Below are positions 13,822 to 13,976 of a stretch of DNA of 13,976 nucleotides, piece by piece. A model generated the notes under the pieces. It did not search any database. It was not told the origin of the DNA and saw only the letters and a list, made by a program, of their open reading frames with translations. Source of the DNA: CAZGUX01 sp046160045 (GTDB lineage Bacteria > Acidobacteriota > Terriglobia > Bryobacterales > Bryobacteraceae); NCBI GenBank assembly GCA_046160045.1, contig JBJXGR010000217.1:1-13976 (forward strand), in the 5' to 3' direction. How positions within the stretch are numbered: the first letter of the stretch is position 1; the number at the start of each line of letters is the position of its first letter. The position numbers and the translations under genes were made by a program.

Positions 13822-13976
13822 ATGAAGCTCCTGCACAGCCGCGTGCTGTATTGTCTTGTTGTCCTCTCGATCGTCACGGGAGTTGTCTTCGCGCAGGGCG
13901 AACGGGCCACGATCAGCGGAACCGTATTAGATAACTCCGGGGCGATCGTCCCGGAGGCCTCGGTGACTGTCCGCAA
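13822..13976 (+). CDS. TonB-dependent-receptor-like protein, N-terminus only (3'-truncated by window)
   Basis: 51 codons are visible. AAGGGGAAG lies just upstream of the ATG. MKLLHSR, a hydrophobic core (VLYCLVVLSIVTGVV) and FAQ make a clear signal peptide, cleaved near residue 25. The mature sequence TISGTVLDNSGAIVPEASVT is the start of a carboxypeptidase-regulatory-like domain (G-x-V-x-D-x-x-G-A-x-V-P-x-A). In Acidobacteriota this arrangement usually opens a roughly 1,000-residue Oar-like TonB-dependent outer-membrane receptor; that size and identity are inferred, as only the first domain is seen. Its divergent partner is the aldolase gene. Confidence 0.7.
   Translation, partial: MKLLHSRVLYCLVVLSIVTGVVFAQGERATISGTVLDNSGAIVPEASVTVR

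Noticed and set aside
13049..13825. 258-codon plus-strand open frame antisense to the aldolase
   Set aside because: The aldolase motifs on the minus strand are unambiguous; this frame has no RBS or family signature. A short tail from 13625 was also considered and not supported.

Overview
The window looks like a high-GC chromosome segment from an Acidobacteriota member, most likely the Bryobacterales/Solibacter side. This is inferred from the large TonB-receptor-type N-terminus with a carboxypeptidase-regulatory domain at the right edge, the polysaccharide-degradation style genes at the left, and the dense interspersed repeats (REP-like palindromes and GCTGANN heptamer arrays). No marker gene fixes the taxonomy.

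Left part (1-7215, all plus strand): one tightly packed, translationally coupled operon of four genes. Its order is a putative secreted TIM-barrel glycosidase (5' end outside the window), an MFS transporter resembling the anion:cation (hexuronate/sugar-acid) type, a second paralogous glycosidase, and a secreted sialidase/BNR-repeat protein. All three gene junctions overlap (by 19, 1 and 4 bases). The layout suggests extracytoplasmic release of a sugar, probably acidic, and its import; the substrate is unknown. Repeat-like DNA sits between the start codon and the signal-peptide core of both the second glycosidase and the sialidase.

Middle (7216-9959): a repeat- and hairpin-rich convergent gap, then a minus-strand A-type iron-sulfur carrier (ErpA/HesB family) with its own -10 box. 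Next comes a plus-strand envelope-stress style set: an ECF-like sigma factor, a zinc-finger (HxxxCxxC) membrane anti-sigma factor, and a small membrane-anchored protein with an LTPEQ motif (CpxP/Spy-like).

Right-middle (9960-11661): a gene graveyard. It holds heptanucleotide repeat arrays, a broken 3' fragment of an HpcH/HpaI aldolase paralogous to the intact copy 2.7 kb further on, the C-terminal third of a MATE efflux pump, and a frameshifted remnant of a GMC-type FAD oxidoreductase.

Right (11662-13976): a membrane-anchored protein of unknown function with a very strong ribosome binding site; a minus-strand terminator and a heptamer repeat array that runs into the stop codon of an intact HpcH/HpaI-family aldolase (minus strand); and a divergent, window-truncated TonB-receptor-like gene. 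The aldolase and receptor share a 200-bp divergent intergenic region.
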